A stretch of DNA of 64,000 nucleotides, from positions 1,320,001-1,384,000 of the forward strand of contig NZ_WTYW01000001.1 of NCBI RefSeq assembly GCF_009827635.1, in the 5' to 3' direction. Under the pieces are notes generated by a model. That model was given only the letters and a program-made list of their open reading frames with translations, was not told the DNA's origin and searched no databases. A program made the position numbers and the translations under genes. This DNA is from Parapontixanthobacter aurantiacus. GTDB taxonomy: Bacteria > Pseudomonadota > Alphaproteobacteria > Sphingomonadales > Sphingomonadaceae. This document shows, piece by piece, positions 25,636 to 35,703 of this stretch (its first letter is position 1; each line of letters begins with the position of its first letter).

Positions 25636-26384
25636 AGATGACGAGTATGCTACTGAAGAAAGGTGCACTGGCGTTCGCGGCGTTGGCGCTCGGCCTCGGA
25701 GCGAGTCCGGCCATCGCGCAGATGCAGGGTCTGGCGGCGGCACGGACGACCGAAGCGGGTCATAGCGTCGGCAACGAGGAAGCGCCCGTCTCGCTTATCG
25801 CCTTCATCTCCTATACCTGCCCCGCCTGCGCCAATTTCACGCGTCAGAGCGAAGGCGCGATGCAGATCGGCTATATTGGGCAGAACCAAGTGACGCTCGA
25901 ATACCGGCCGATGATCCACAATCCGGTCGATCTGGTGGCGACGATGCTGGTGGAATGCGGGTCCGACGACCGGTTCTACAAGAACCACATGAATGTCTAT
26001 TCCCGGCAAGGTGAATGGCTGCAAACGCTGCGCAACGCACCGCAGAGCCAGATTGCCCTCTGGTCGCAGGGCAACACGTCCGCCAATGCGCGGCGCAGCA
26101 TTGCGAGCGGGCTCGGCTTTTACGAGATGTTCGAAAGCGCAGGCTATCGCCGGACCGATCTCGACGCCTGTCTCTCGGACCAGATGCGGGCCGATGCGCT
26201 GATCGCCCAGGCGCAGAAGAACTATACGGAGTTCGGCCTGCCCAGCACGCCCAGCTTCGCGATCGACGGCGAACCGCAGCCGGGCATCCATAGCTGGCAG
26301 CAGTTGCAGCCCCTTATCGAAGCGGCGATCCTCGATACCGACGAACCGGCGGACCTCGACGAGCCATCGGTCTTCGCCGATTGA
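25632..26384 (+). CDS. Periplasmic DsbA-like thiol oxidoreductase
   Basis: The 250-residue protein has a signal peptide (hydrophobic 11-24, cleavage likely after AIAQ). Its thioredoxin fold has the active site TCPAC (Cys63, Cys66) and the cis-Pro loop GLPSTPSFAIDGEP. The GTG start at 25632 overlaps the DUF721 stop (GTGA), indicating translational coupling; ATG 25638 is an alternative. A DsbA-like gene between DUF721 and smc is the usual alphaproteobacterial order. It is expected to introduce disulfides into exported proteins. Confidence 0.9.
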   Translation: MKMTSMLLKKGALAFAALALGLGASPAIAQMQGLAAARTTEAGHSVGNEEAPVSLIAFISYTCPACANFTRQSEGAMQIGYIGQNQVTLEYRPMIHNPVDLVATMLVECGSDDRFYKNHMNVYSRQGEWLQTLRNAPQSQIALWSQGNTSANARRSIASGLGFYEMFESAGYRRTDLDACLSDQMRADALIAQAQKNYTEFGLPSTPSFAIDGEPQPGIHSWQQLQPLIEAAILDTDEPADLDEPSVFAD

Positions 26385-26499
26385 CGGACGGTGACGATAT
26401 GTGGATAGCGCGCGGCCGGCCAGCCGCAACATTTTGCGAGGCACGCAGCTTTGCGCTAGTGCCGATACGACCAATTTCATCGCGAGGGGCGATCCTGAC

Positions 26500-27252
26500 A
26501 TGACGACGATTTCGAAGACTTTCGGCAAGCTGGCACTGGCCGCGACCATGGCGCTTGCGCTGACGGCCTGCGAACAGGCGAATACCGGCGGCGAAATACC
26601 CGAAGGCGAAGCGGTCGCAGAGGTTGCCGCGCCCGACAGCGGCGCCTGGACCGATCAGGTGCAGGTGACGGATCGCGGTGGCTATCTCATCGGCAATCCC
26701 GACGCGCCCATCTCGCTCGTCGAGTATGGCTCGCTCACCTGTCCCGCCTGTGCCGCTTTCTCCGTCGCCTCGGACGAGCCCTTGCGGGAGGAATTCATCA
26801 ATTCGGGCCGCGTGAATTTCGAATTGCGCAGCTTCATGATCCACGGGACGCCCGACCTCGTCCTGACGCGCCTCATCGAATGTCCCGGCCTGCAGGCGGT
26901 CTATCCGCTGTCGCACGAGGTCTGGAGCAATCTCGGCCCGCTGCTCGACCAGGCGCAGGCCGCCGGACCCGCCCTCGAACAGGCCATGCAGCTTCCGGAA
27001 AACGAGCGCTTCGTCGCCTTTGCCGAGCGTAGCGGAATGCTGGACTTCTTCGCAGCGCGCGGCGTCAGCGAAGCTCAGGCGCGCCAGTGCCTGTCCGACT
27101 ATGGCGCGATGGAACGTCTCGCCGGCTTCTCCGACAGCTATTCGGGCGACGACGTAACTGGCACGCCGACCTTCTTCCTCAACGGAACGAAGCTCGACAC
27201 GAACAGCTGGGACGGCGTTCGCGAGGCACTCGAACGGGCCGGAGCCCGCTAA
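26500..27252 (+). CDS. Second DsbA-like thiol oxidoreductase, predicted lipoprotein
   Basis: The 250-residue product has a lipoprotein signal (LAATMALALTAC, lipidated Cys24), an acidic linker, and a thioredoxin domain with TCPAC (Cys81, Cys84) and the cis-Pro loop VTGTPTFFLNGTKLD. It is homologous in layout to the preceding gene, suggesting an old duplication with a change from soluble to membrane-anchored form. ATG 26500 is preceded by GAGGGG. It lies 36 bases before smc, so co-transcription is likely. Confidence 0.9.
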   Translation: MTTISKTFGKLALAATMALALTACEQANTGGEIPEGEAVAEVAAPDSGAWTDQVQVTDRGGYLIGNPDAPISLVEYGSLTCPACAAFSVASDEPLREEFINSGRVNFELRSFMIHGTPDLVLTRLIECPGLQAVYPLSHEVWSNLGPLLDQAQAAGPALEQAMQLPENERFVAFAERSGMLDFFAARGVSEAQARQCLSDYGAMERLAGFSDSYSGDDVTGTPTFFLNGTKLDTNSWDGVREALERAGAR

Positions 27253-27288
27253 CGCAAGAGGGGGACGCGGTCTGAGCGGTTCGACGCC

Positions 27289-30200
27289 ATGCTGATCAAG
27301 CGATTGAAGCTGTCCGGCTTCAAGAGCTTCGTCGAGCCTTCCGAACTGCGCATCGAACCGGGTCTGACGGGCATCGTCGGGCCGAATGGCTGCGGCAAGT
27401 CCAACCTGCTCGAAGCGATCCGCTGGGTCATGGGCGAGAACTCGCCCAAATCCATGCGTTCGGGCGGGATGGAAGACGTCATCTTCGCCGGCACGCAGCA
27501 GCGCCCTGCCCGCGATTTCGCCGAAGTGGTGCTGCAGGCCGAGGACGACGACGGCGAGGAATTGCAGGTCGTCCGCCGGATCGAGCGCGGGGCGGGCAGC
27601 GCCTATCGCGTCAACGGGCAGGACGTGCGGGCGAAGGACGTCGCACTGACCTTTGCCGATGCGGCCACGGGTGCTCATTCGCCTGCTCTCGTCAGCCAGG
27701 GCAAGATCGCACAGGTCATCGCGGCGAAGCCTGCGGAACGCCGCCAAATGCTCGAGGAAGCCGCAGGGATCGCCGGTCTGCATGTTCGTCGGCGCGATGC
27801 GGAAAGCAAACTGCGGCAGACCGAGGCCAACCTGGCACGGCTCGAGGACCTGATGGCAGGGCTCGACGCGCAGATGGCCTCGCTCAAACGGCAGGCGAAA
27901 CAGGCCGAGCGTTACACCAAACTATCGGATGCCATCCGGCTCGCGGAGGCGCGGCTCGTTTTCAGCCGCTGGCGCGAAGCCAAGGCAGCGGCAGATGCCG
28001 CACGCAAGGAAGCCACTGCGGCGGACGAGGCGGTCGAGGCGGCACAGGCAGCAGTGAACGAAGCGCAGAAGGTGCAACGCATAACGGCGGAGGCTCTGGC
28101 GAAAGCGCGCGAAGAGCAGGCCAACCGGCGCGACGATGCGAGCGCGCATGGACACCGCATGGCGTCGCTGACCACCCAGCTCGAAGCAGCAGAGGAACGG
28201 ATCGCCGATCTCGACCGGCAACTCGCGCGACTTGCCGAAGATCGCAAGGATGCCGACCGCATGACCCGCGACGCGGCGGAGGCGCTCACGCGGCTGGAGC
28301 GCGACCTCTCCGACGTGGCGGAACGGCTGGCCGCCGACGAAGCGCGCCGCCCCGCCCTGCAATCGGCGAGCGAAGACGCCGAACGCGCTGCCCGGACCAG
28401 CGAACTGGCACTGGCCAAGGCGACGGCGGATCTGGCGGGCGTGGAGGCGGAATGGCGTGTCGTTGCTGCCGAAATCGCTCAGGCTGAGGCCGCCTATAAG
28501 CGCCTTGCCGAAGAGGCCGAGCGGCGCGAGCGGCAACGCGCAGAACTCAGGGCGCAGGCAGATGAGGCTGAAACGCTGGCATCCGCGCGGCAGGCGCTCG
28601 ACGAAGCGCGCAAGGCCTACGCAGCCGGGAAGGACAGGTTTGCCGCCTTGCAAGAAAGCAAGAGCGACCTGCAATCGCGCCGCGATATGGCGGCTTCAGA
28701 ACTTTCGGCTGCGCGGGCCGAAATGGCAGGTGTCGAACGCGAATACGAAGCTTTGGAACGCGACCGCAGTCAGCGCCAAAAACAGCGCGACCAGCGGCAG
28801 GGAAAGGCACTCGCCATCGAGGGCGTCAAGGCCGAACCGGGCTACGAAAAGGCGGTGGCGGCAGTGCTTGGGCGCGATGCGAAGACCCCGCTCGGTCATG
28901 CGGAAGGATCGCAGGACGGACGGTTCTGGACCGGCAGGAATACGCCCGAAACCGTCGAAAATGCGCTGCTTTCCCACATTCGCGACTGCCCTTCCGAGCT
29001 TAAGGCACGCTTCGCGCTGGTCCAGGTCGCGGACGAGGATGACGGGCGGCAACTTGCGCCCGGCGAATGGCTCGTCACGCTGGACGGCGCCTTGCGACGG
29101 TGGGACGGCCTTGTCGTGCGCGGCGAAGGCGCAGCAGAAGCGGCGCGGCTGGAGGCCGACAACCGCCTCACCGAACTGGAGGCGCAGCTGCCCGCATTGC
29201 GGCAGGACTTCACTGATGCCGAAACCGCCCACAAGGATGTCGAGCGGGAATTGAGCGAGGTCGGGCGCGAGCTTGTCGCAGCCGAACGAACCGTCGCGGA
29301 ACTGTCGGAGGAAGAGCGCAGCGCGATGCGGCGGCTCGACCAGGCGGAAGCAGCGAGGGAACGGCTCGAAGCACGGCTGGCGGAACTCGATGCGGGGGAA
29401 GAGGATCATGCCGAGCGATTACGCGCGGCCCGGTCCGAGATTGCCGAGGCCGAGGCGAAGCGCGATGCCTTGCCCGATCCGCAAGCTTCGCGCGACGCGC
29501 GCGAGGCGGCTCATGCGACGAACGATGCTGCGCGCACCCGGCTTCAGGCGAGCCTGGCAGCGCTTGCCGCGCACGATCAGGCGCTGGCCGTGGCGCGGGA
29601 GCGAGTGGCGGCGCAGCGGAGCGAGCAGGCGGGGTGGAAGGCGCGGGCCGGCGATGCAGCGCGAAGGCTGTCCGAGACCGGCTCGCGCGCCGAGGAACTG
29701 GCGGAAGAACGCGCTGTCCTCGCCGCCAAGCCGGAAGGACTGCTCCGCGAGATCGAACAGGGCGAGGCGGTGCGCGACCGTCTGGGCAAGGCGCTGTCAG
29801 AGGCGGAGGCTGCGCTCGCCGCGGCGCAAGATGCCGCCGGCGATGCGGACCGCGAACTCGCGAGCGCGGGAGAGGCGCTGGCGCAGGCGCGCGAGGCTCG
29901 CGCAGGACTGGCCGAGCGCGCGGAGAACCAGGATGCCCGACGGATCGAAATGGCCCGTATTGCAGGCGAGCGGTTCCAGACGCCGCCGCCGCTCCTGCCG
30001 AACAAGTTCGGCTTCGAAGAGGACGACATTGCCGGACCGGCCCGCGAATCCGAAGCGATGGACCAACTCGTTGCCAGCCGGGAGCGGATCGGTCCCGTCA
30101 ATCTCGTCGCAGCAGAGGAATTGCAGCGCATCGAGGAAGAGCGCGGCGCGGGCGGCGCGGAGCGCGAGGAACTGGCCGAAGCAGTCCATCGCCTGCGCGG

Positions 30201-30714
30201 CTCCATCGGCAATCTCAACCGCGAGGGGCGCACGCGCCTCAAACAGGCGTTCGAAGAAGTGGACCGGCATTTCCGGCGGCTGTTCACCCGGCTGTTCGAG
30301 GGCGGACAGGCCCATCTGGCGCTCGTCGACAGCGACGATCCGCTGGAGGCCGGGCTCGAGATTTTCGCACAGCCGCCCGGCAAGCGCCTGCAATCGCTGA
30401 CGCTTCTGTCGGGCGGAGAGCAGGCGCTGACCGCCATCGCCCTCATCTTCGCGCTCTTCCTGACCAACCCCGCGCCGATCTGCGTCCTCGACGAGGTCGA
30501 TGCGCCGCTGGACGATGCGAATATCGACCGCTTCTGCGATTTGCTCGATGCGATGGTGCGCGAGACGAAGACCCGATATCTCATCGTGACGCACAATGCG
30601 GTGACGATGAGCCGCATGCATCGCCTGTTCGGCGTGACCATGATCGAGCAGGGCGTAAGCCGGCTCGTCAGCGTCGATCTGGGGGCGGCGGAGGAACTGA
30701 TCGCCGCGGAATAG
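27289..30714 (+). CDS. smc: Chromosome segregation protein SMC
   Basis: The 1141-residue ATPase of the chromosome condensation complex has an N-terminal Walker A GPNGCGKSN (residues 31-39). A long Ala/Glu/Arg-rich coiled coil spans about 165-470 and 640-930. A hinge lies between, around residues 510-640 (GYEKAVAAVLGRDAKTPLGH region). The C-terminal head has LSGGEQALTAIALIFALFL and Walker B VLDEVDAPLDDANI. Its partners ScpA and ScpB are not in this window. The MerR gene is convergent 25 bases downstream. Confidence 0.97.
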   Translation: MLIKRLKLSGFKSFVEPSELRIEPGLTGIVGPNGCGKSNLLEAIRWVMGENSPKSMRSGGMEDVIFAGTQQRPARDFAEVVLQAEDDDGEELQVVRRIERGAGSAYRVNGQDVRAKDVALTFADAATGAHSPALVSQGKIAQVIAAKPAERRQMLEEAAGIAGLHVRRRDAESKLRQTEANLARLEDLMAGLDAQMASLKRQAKQAERYTKLSDAIRLAEARLVFSRWREAKAAADAARKEATAADEAVEAAQAAVNEAQKVQRITAEALAKAREEQANRRDDASAHGHRMASLTTQLEAAEERIADLDRQLARLAEDRKDADRMTRDAAEALTRLERDLSDVAERLAADEARRPALQSASEDAERAARTSELALAKATADLAGVEAEWRVVAAEIAQAEAAYKRLAEEAERRERQRAELRAQADEAETLASARQALDEARKAYAAGKDRFAALQESKSDLQSRRDMAASELSAARAEMAGVEREYEALERDRSQRQKQRDQRQGKALAIEGVKAEPGYEKAVAAVLGRDAKTPLGHAEGSQDGRFWTGRNTPETVENALLSHIRDCPSELKARFALVQVADEDDGRQLAPGEWLVTLDGALRRWDGLVVRGEGAAEAARLEADNRLTELEAQLPALRQDFTDAETAHKDVERELSEVGRELVAAERTVAELSEEERSAMRRLDQAEAARERLEARLAELDAGEEDHAERLRAARSEIAEAEAKRDALPDPQASRDAREAAHATNDAARTRLQASLAALAAHDQALAVARERVAAQRSEQAGWKARAGDAARRLSETGSRAEELAEERAVLAAKPEGLLREIEQGEAVRDRLGKALSEAEAALAAAQDAAGDADRELASAGEALAQAREARAGLAERAENQDARRIEMARIAGERFQTPPPLLPNKFGFEEDDIAGPARESEAMDQLVASRERIGPVNLVAAEELQRIEEERGAGGAEREELAEAVHRLRGSIGNLNREGRTRLKQAFEEVDRHFRRLFTRLFEGGQAHLALVDSDDPLEAGLEIFAQPPGKRLQSLTLLSGGEQALTAIALIFALFLTNPAPICVLDEVDAPLDDANIDRFCDLLDAMVRETKTRYLIVTHNAVTMSRMHRLFGVTMIEQGVSRLVSVDLGAAEELIAAE

Positions 30715-30739
30715 CCGTGCCCCACGGGCGGGCGTGAAG

Positions 30740-31219
30740 TCAGTCGATGGCGTTCTTCAGCGACTGGCGGATCGACTTCAGCTCGTCGATCAAATCATCC
30801 TCGTTGGACTTGTTGCCATAGCCATCCCGCTTCGCGGTCTTGTCTTCCTCGGTAAAGAAGACCGAGGCCTCCTTCCCTTGCTGGTCGTCGCCAGAAGCCT
30901 CGATGCCAGGTGACGCGACGTCGGACTGTGCGACCGTCGGGGCTGCGGTGTCGCTGTCGGGATGCCATTTCGCCAGCGCCTTCTTCGCCCCCTTGATCGT
31001 GTATCCCTCGCGATTGACGAGCTGGTCGATCCGCTGGATCAGCGCCACGTCATTCGCGCGGTAGTAGCGTCGACTGCCCGACCGCTTGAGCGGTTTGAGG
31101 GAAGGAAACTGCTGCTCCCAATAGCGCAGCACGTGGGGTTTGATGCCGAGCGCGGCGCTCACTTCCCCGATGGTGCGCATGGCACCTGGTTCCTTGCCGT
31201 CATCGAACTCGATGTCCAT
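30740..31219 (-). CDS. MerR family transcriptional regulator
   Basis: The 159-residue protein has an N-terminal MerR winged helix (IGEVSAALGIKPHVLRYWEQ, then SGSRRYYRANDVALIQRI). An acidic, poorly conserved tail lacks the metal-binding Cys of classic MerR proteins. It is the last gene of the rpmF-plsX-fabH-ihfA-merR unit, starting four bases after ihfA, a pairing seen throughout alphaproteobacteria. Target and effector are unknown. Met14 (MRTIGEV) is an alternative start. Confidence 0.9.
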   Translation of the reverse strand: MDIEFDDGKEPGAMRTIGEVSAALGIKPHVLRYWEQQFPSLKPLKRSGSRRYYRANDVALIQRIDQLVNREGYTIKGAKKALAKWHPDSDTAAPTVAQSDVASPGIEASGDDQQGKEASVFFTEEDKTAKRDGYGNKSNEDDLIDELKSIRQSLKNAID

Positions 31220-31223
31220 GACG

Positions 31224-31520
31224 TCAGGACTTCGCGATGCGGTCTTTGAGCAGCTGGCTCGCGCGGAAAGTCAGGACCCGGCGCGGGGTGATCGGCACTT
31301 CGACACCCGTCTTGGGGTTTCTGCCGACCCGTTCCTTCTTGTCGCGCAGCACGAAGCTGCCGAAACCGGAAATCTTTACATTCTCACCCTTTTTCAGGGC
31401 CTCGCACATATGTTCAAGTATTGCTTCGAGCAGATCGAGCGATTCCGATCGGGAAAATCCCAATTTACGGTTTACTGTCTCAGCCAGATCAGCGCGAGTT
31501 AGCGTGCCCACCGAACGCAT
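31224..31520 (-). CDS. ihfA: Integration host factor subunit alpha
   Basis: The 98-residue HU/IHF-fold DNA-bending protein has [20 protein letters not shown] at the N-terminus, the [21 protein letters not shown] beta-arm segment and a final [14 protein letters not shown]. The R-x-G-R-N-P-K-T-G motif with the bending Pro is intact. ATG 31520 follows a perfect AGGAGG. The AT-rich 129-base spacer before it probably holds its own promoter. IhfB is not in the window. Confidence 0.95.
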   Translation of the reverse strand: MRSVGTLTRADLAETVNRKLGFSRSESLDLLEAILEHMCEALKKGENVKISGFGSFVLRDKKERVGRNPKTGVEVPITPRRVLTFRASQLLKDRIAKS

Positions 31521-31649
31521 ATTCGCCTCCTTTGTAGTTCTGCTGCGACCCCCCGGTAACCTTTATGCTTTTATCTATTAAGCATTGATAGCTTGCTGCG
31601 CAACGTGTCGGACAAAAGATTTTTTCGCCCTGTCAACAATTTACGCGGG

Positions 31650-32615
31650 CTAGATGCGGATGAGTGCAGCTCCCCAGGCGAAACCACCGCCCATGGCCTC
31701 GAGCATGACGAGATCGCCTTTGACGATCCGCCCGTCACGCATGGCGACATCGAGCGCCAGCGGCACCGATGCGGCGGAGGTATTCGCATGGCGATCGACG
31801 GTCACGACGACTTTTTCCGGCGGCAATCCGAGCTTTTTCGCGGTCGCGTCGAGGATGCGCTGATTGGCCTGATGCGGGACGATCCAGTCGATGTCGCCGC
31901 CTTCGATACCGGCCTCGCTTAGCACTTCGTTGAGGACGTCGGACAGGTTCACGACCGCATGGCGGAACACTTCGCGCCCCTTCATGCGAAGCTTGCCGAC
32001 GGTCTGTGTCGTCGATGGGCCGCCATCCACGTAGAGGAGATCGTGATGCGCACCATCCGCATGAAGCTTGCTGGCGATGATGCCGCGCATTTCCTCTTCG
32101 GTTTCCTGCGCTTCGAGGACGACCGCCCCCGCCCCGTCGCCGAACAGTACGCAGGTCGTGCGATCCTCCCAGTCGAGGATGCGGCTGAACGTCTCCGCAC
32201 CGATGACGAGGGCGCGCTTGGCCGCACCCGTCTTCAGCAGAGCATCCGCCGTGGTCAGCGCGTAGAGGAAGCCCGAGCAAACCGCCTGCATATCGAACGC
32301 GATGCCGCCATTGCAGCCGAGCGCTTCCTGCACTTTCGTCGCAGTCGCGGGAAAGGTGTTGTCGGGGGTCGCGGTCGCCACCACGATGAGGCCGATGTCG
32401 GCAGGTTCGAGCCCGGCCGCTGCCAGGGCGTTACGCGCAGCCTCCGTCGCAAGCGTGGCGGTCGTCTCCCCCTCGCCCGCGAGATAGCGCTGCTTGATGC
32501 CCGTGCGCTCCTGTATCCAGGCATCGCTCGTATCGACACGCTCCTCGAGCTCGGCATTGGTGACGCAGGTCTTCGGCAGGGCCGAGCCCGTTCCGCACAG
32601 GACCGAGCGGATCAT
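31650..32615 (-). CDS. fabH: Beta-ketoacyl-ACP synthase III (FabH)
   Basis: FabH starts fatty acid synthesis by condensing acetyl-CoA with malonyl-ACP. The 321-residue protein shows the catalytic triad: Cys113 in [13 protein letters not shown], His in [11 protein letters not shown], and Asn in [14 protein letters not shown]. It ends in the typical [13 protein letters not shown]. It overlaps the plsX stop by four bases, so the two are translationally coupled. Confidence 0.96.
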   Translation of the reverse strand: MIRSVLCGTGSALPKTCVTNAELEERVDTSDAWIQERTGIKQRYLAGEGETTATLATEAARNALAAAGLEPADIGLIVVATATPDNTFPATATKVQEALGCNGGIAFDMQAVCSGFLYALTTADALLKTGAAKRALVIGAETFSRILDWEDRTTCVLFGDGAGAVVLEAQETEEEMRGIIASKLHADGAHHDLLYVDGGPSTTQTVGKLRMKGREVFRHAVVNLSDVLNEVLSEAGIEGGDIDWIVPHQANQRILDATAKKLGLPPEKVVVTVDRHANTSAASVPLALDVAMRDGRIVKGDLVMLEAMGGGFAWGAALIRI

Positions 32616-33670
32616 GCGAGGTCGATCGACCTGTCGATCGTGGCCGCTCCCCGATGTTCGAGTGCCCCGACATCACCGGAAATGCGTTCGATCAGCGATT
32701 CCTCGAGCAGCCTCGCCGCCACGGTCACCGCATTGGCGACGCCCAGCGCATTCGCGCTGCCGTGGCTTTTGACGACCACCCCGTTTAGCCCGAGAAAGAC
32801 GGCGCCGTTGTGGTTGTTGGGGTCGAGGTGGTGGCGCAGCAATTCGGTCGCGGGACGCGATACGAGGAAGCCGACCTTGGAGCGCAGCGAACTGGTGAAG
32901 GCATTGCGCAGCAGGTCGGTGACGAAGCGCGCCGCCCCCTCGATCGCTTTCAACGCGATATTGCCGGAGAAGCCGTCGGTCACGACCACGTCTACTTCGC
33001 CGCGATTGATCTTGTCTGCCTCGACGAACCCGTCAAAGCGCATGGCAAGCCCGCTCGCCGCACGCAATTGCGCAGCGGCGTCCTGCAGATCCTCGGTACC
33101 CTTGTTCTCTTCGGTGCCGATGTTGAGAAGGCGCACGCGCGGTTCGGAAAGACCGGTCAGGATGCGCGCATAGGCCGCGCCCATGATTGCGAACTGTACG
33201 AGGTTGCGCGCGTCGCATTCGCGATTCGCGCCGAGGTCGAGCATGATGACGTCATTGTCGCCGAGCGTCGGTAACAGGGCGGCGAGCGCGGGCCGGTCGA
33301 TACCCGGCAGGGTTCGCAATGCCAGCTTGCTCATCGCCATCAGCGCGCCGGTATTGCCGGCACTGACGGCGGCCCCGGCGTCGCCCTTCTTCACCGCGTT
33401 GACGGCCAGACCCATCGAGGTCGTCTTCGCACGGCGAAGCGCGCGGGACGGTTTCTCGTCCCCTTCGACCACGTCGTCGCAATGGAGGATTTCGCTCGCG
33501 CCGGTCATGCCGGGATGATTGGCGAGCGCGGCCTTGATCTTCGGCTCGTCCCCGACCAGCAGGAACTTGAACTTGTCGTGACGGCGCCGCGCGAGGGCCG
33601 CGCCCTCGATCATGACGCGCACGCCCTCGTCCCCGCCCATCGCGTCAATGGCGATACGCGGCAAACTCAT
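32612..33670 (-). CDS. plsX: Phosphate acyltransferase PlsX
   Basis: PlsX converts acyl-ACP to acyl-phosphate for phospholipid synthesis. The 352-residue protein starts [19 protein letters not shown], followed by the [12 protein letters not shown] and [18 protein letters not shown] motifs and [17 protein letters not shown]. It sits between rpmF (23 bases upstream) and fabH (4-base overlap), the classical bacterial order. Confidence 0.96.
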   Translation of the reverse strand: MSLPRIAIDAMGGDEGVRVMIEGAALARRRHDKFKFLLVGDEPKIKAALANHPGMTGASEILHCDDVVEGDEKPSRALRRAKTTSMGLAVNAVKKGDAGAAVSAGNTGALMAMSKLALRTLPGIDRPALAALLPTLGDNDVIMLDLGANRECDARNLVQFAIMGAAYARILTGLSEPRVRLLNIGTEENKGTEDLQDAAAQLRAASGLAMRFDGFVEADKINRGEVDVVVTDGFSGNIALKAIEGAARFVTDLLRNAFTSSLRSKVGFLVSRPATELLRHHLDPNNHNGAVFLGLNGVVVKSHGSANALGVANAVTVAARLLEESLIERISGDVGALEHRGAATIDRSIDLA

Positions 33671-33693
33671 GGCACTCTCCGGCTGTTTTGCGG

Positions 33694-33873
33694 TCAGAGA
33701 CCGACAGAGACGATTTCGCGCCCGTTATAGAAGCCGCAAGCGTTGCAGAGGTTGTGCGGGCGCTTCAATTCGCCGCAGTTCGAGCATTCGTGGAATGCCT
33801 CGACCTTCAGCGAATCGTGACTGCGCCGATTGCCACGGCGATGCGGTGAAACTTTTCTTTTAGGGACAGCCAT
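33694..33873 (-). CDS. rpmF: 50S ribosomal protein L32
   Basis: The 59-residue protein begins [19 protein letters not shown]. It carries the four zinc-type Cys as [14 protein letters not shown] and [10 protein letters not shown], so it is the zinc-binding (C+) form. It is the first gene of the rpmF-plsX-fabH unit. The 228-base spacer upstream (33874-34101) should hold the promoter; I saw no other gene or RNA in it. Confidence 0.97.
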   Translation of the reverse strand: MAVPKRKVSPHRRGNRRSHDSLKVEAFHECSNCGELKRPHNLCNACGFYNGREIVSVGL

Positions 33874-34101
33874 TGCGGCACCTGTTCCTTAACACAAATT
33901 CGTTTGCATGGACCGCCTTACGGCAAGCCGGAGACCCGCGCAACCGCACGAGACCCTTTCGGCCTGACCCGACAATGGCGGGGGAAGCGGCGGCCTATAG
34001 CGCAATTTCATGAGGTTGCAAGCCGCACGATACGACTACCTCCTCTTAAGCCCGCCTTGACAGCAAGCCCAAGACGGCGGTCGTCCCGCCGGATGCGCGC
34101 C

Positions 34102-34779
34102 CTAAGACATCATCCGGTCGGACACGAACTGGTTGGTCTGCCGTTCCTGACCGAACGTGCTGGTCGGTCCATGTCCGGGAATGAAAGTGATGTCGTTGCC
34201 CAGCGGCCAGAGTTTCTGCGTAATCGAATCGAGCAGGTCCTGATGGTTGCCCATCGGAAAGTCCGTCCGGCCGATGCTCCCCTGGAACAGGACGTCGCCG
34301 ACGATCGCGAACTTGCTCGGCTGGTGAACGAAGACGACATGGCCGGGCGTGTGGCCGGGGCAATGCACGACGTCGAGCGTCAGATTGCCGACCGTGACCG
34401 TATCCCCGTCCTCAAGCCAGCGATCGGGCTCGAACACCTGACCGGCGATGCCGTAACGCTGCCCGTCCTCGTCGAGCCGCGCGATCCAGAACCGGTCCGC
34501 CTCGTGCGGTCCCTCGATCGGCAGGCCGAGTTCCTTCGCCAGCACGCCCGCCTCGCCGCAGTGGTCGATATGGCCGTGCGTGATGAGGATCTTCTCGAGT
34601 TCGACCCCGGCCTTCGCCACGCCCGATTTAAGCCTTGCAAGATCACCGCCCGGATCGATCAGCGCCGCCTTGTTCGTTTCGGTGCACCAGATCAGCGAGC
34701 AGTTCTGCTGCAGCGGCGTCACCGGCAGGATGGCAGCGCGCATCTTCGGGGCGGGTCGGTCGGTCGTCGTCTGTGTCAT
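34102..34779 (-). CDS. MBL-fold metallo-hydrolase, glyoxalase II-like
   Basis: The 225-residue metallo-beta-lactamase-fold protein carries the metal motif THGHIDHCGEAG (HxHxDH). It also has HCPGHTPGHVVFVH, GDVLFQGSIGRTDFP and FIPGHGPTSTFGQER, typical of the YcbL/GloB2 hydroxyacylglutathione hydrolase group. It probably hydrolyses thioesters such as S-lactoylglutathione. Start chosen at ATG 34779; ATG 34743 (MRAAILPV) may be the true start, since homologues often begin there. Cytoplasmic. Confidence 0.88.
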   Translation of the reverse strand: MTQTTTDRPAPKMRAAILPVTPLQQNCSLIWCTETNKAALIDPGGDLARLKSGVAKAGVELEKILITHGHIDHCGEAGVLAKELGLPIEGPHEADRFWIARLDEDGQRYGIAGQVFEPDRWLEDGDTVTVGNLTLDVVHCPGHTPGHVVFVHQPSKFAIVGDVLFQGSIGRTDFPMGNHQDLLDSITQKLWPLGNDITFIPGHGPTSTFGQERQTNQFVSDRMMS

Positions 34780-34828
34780 GCCGCCCGATGTGGCGGCGAA
34801 GCTGCGCAAATGCAATGCGAAGGCGGGC

Positions 34829-34912
34829 TCATGCCTCGCCGCGCAGGATGTCGAACCTGTTGACCGGGGCGTCGGGCGCGAAGAAGTCTGGAATGTATTC
34901 GCTTTCCTTCAT
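34829..34912 (-). CDS. Possible 27-residue peptide coupled to the S24 repressor gene
   Basis: An ATG starts one base after the stop of the S24-family gene and reads MKESEYIPDFFAPDAPVNRF and a few more residues to a TGA at 34829. Its close coupling (TGAGATG) and sensible codons make expression possible. It is very short, and I know no family. It may be chance. Confidence 0.25.
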   Translation of the reverse strand: MKESEYIPDFFAPDAPVNRFDILRGEA

Positions 34913-34913
34913 C

Positions 34914-35570
34914 TCAGACCTTTCCGCCCTTCCACACGACACGCCCGACGATCTCGACCTCGTCCAGCGCAAGTTCGAACGGGGCGTAGGCCTCGTTGGC
35001 GCTGATGAGCGTGATGCGTCCCGGCATCCTTGCCTGCACACGCTTGACGTGGAGCACTTCGGCGAGCCGCACGACATAAATGCCGTCGCGCAAGGCCCTG
35101 CTCGTTCGATCGACGAGAATTTCATCGCCGCCCCGCAGGACCGGCTCCATCGAATCGCCCTCGACCCGGATTGCCGAAAGCTGCGCGTCCGCCAGCCCCA
35201 TCTCGCGGAGCCAGCGGCGCGAGAAACGGATCGCATCGAAGGAAATTTCCTCTGCGCTGAACGAACCCGGCCCCGCCGAAGCGTCGAGCTGGAGGCGCGG
35301 CACCGTGATCCATTCGCCCGCAGCATCCTTCGCCCGCGCCGTTCCCGTCACCTGCGCCCCGGTCGCGCCGAGCACCTCTTCACCGACGTCGAAGAATTCA
35401 GCGAGCCGCCGGCGATCGTCCTCCGCCAGCCGCCGCGGAGAGCCCTTCCGCACGAATTGCTGGAGGTAAGTGGGATTTCGCCCGATCATTTCGGACAAGC
35501 CCGCTAGGCTAACCCGCCTCTCGTCGGCCAGTTGCAACAGTGTCTCTCTTACTTCACCGGCGTCGTCCAT
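34914..35570 (-). CDS. S24/LexA-like autoproteolytic repressor with N-terminal HTH
   Basis: The 218-residue protein has an N-terminal helix-turn-helix (VSLAGLSEMIGRNPTYLQQF). Its C-terminal S24 peptidase domain has the catalytic Ser140 in EGDSMEPVL and Lys176 in VLHVKRV. An Ala99-Gly100 pair (DASAGPGSF) is positioned like the self-cleavage site of phage C2-type and PrtR-like repressors. It is probably a damage-responsive or redox-responsive regulator, distinct from true LexA. It is divergent from two small genes at 35704 and 35901, separated by a 133-base spacer that may be its operator. Confidence 0.88.
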   Translation of the reverse strand: MDDAGEVRETLLQLADERRVSLAGLSEMIGRNPTYLQQFVRKGSPRRLAEDDRRRLAEFFDVGEEVLGATGAQVTGTARAKDAAGEWITVPRLQLDASAGPGSFSAEEISFDAIRFSRRWLREMGLADAQLSAIRVEGDSMEPVLRGGDEILVDRTSRALRDGIYVVRLAEVLHVKRVQARMPGRITLISANEAYAPFELALDEVEIVGRVVWKGGKV

Positions 35571-35703
35571 GCATGTTTCCTTCGCCTCGTTCGAAAAATG
35601 CCCTAGCCGATGTATTTTTCCTAGACAAGTAGGACTTTATGCGGGACGAAACAGGAACACGGCGGATTCGCCGGCACGTTTCGAACCATCAGGGAGGTCG
35701 CCC

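Noticed and set aside
26314-27783. A 489-codon minus-strand frame across the second DsbA-like gene and the smc start
   Set aside because: It is antisense to two clearly identified genes and has no domain or start signal.
33874-34101. A tRNA or small RNA in the 228-base gap upstream of rpmF
   Set aside because: No cloverleaf, T-loop consensus or strong hairpin with a T-tract was seen.
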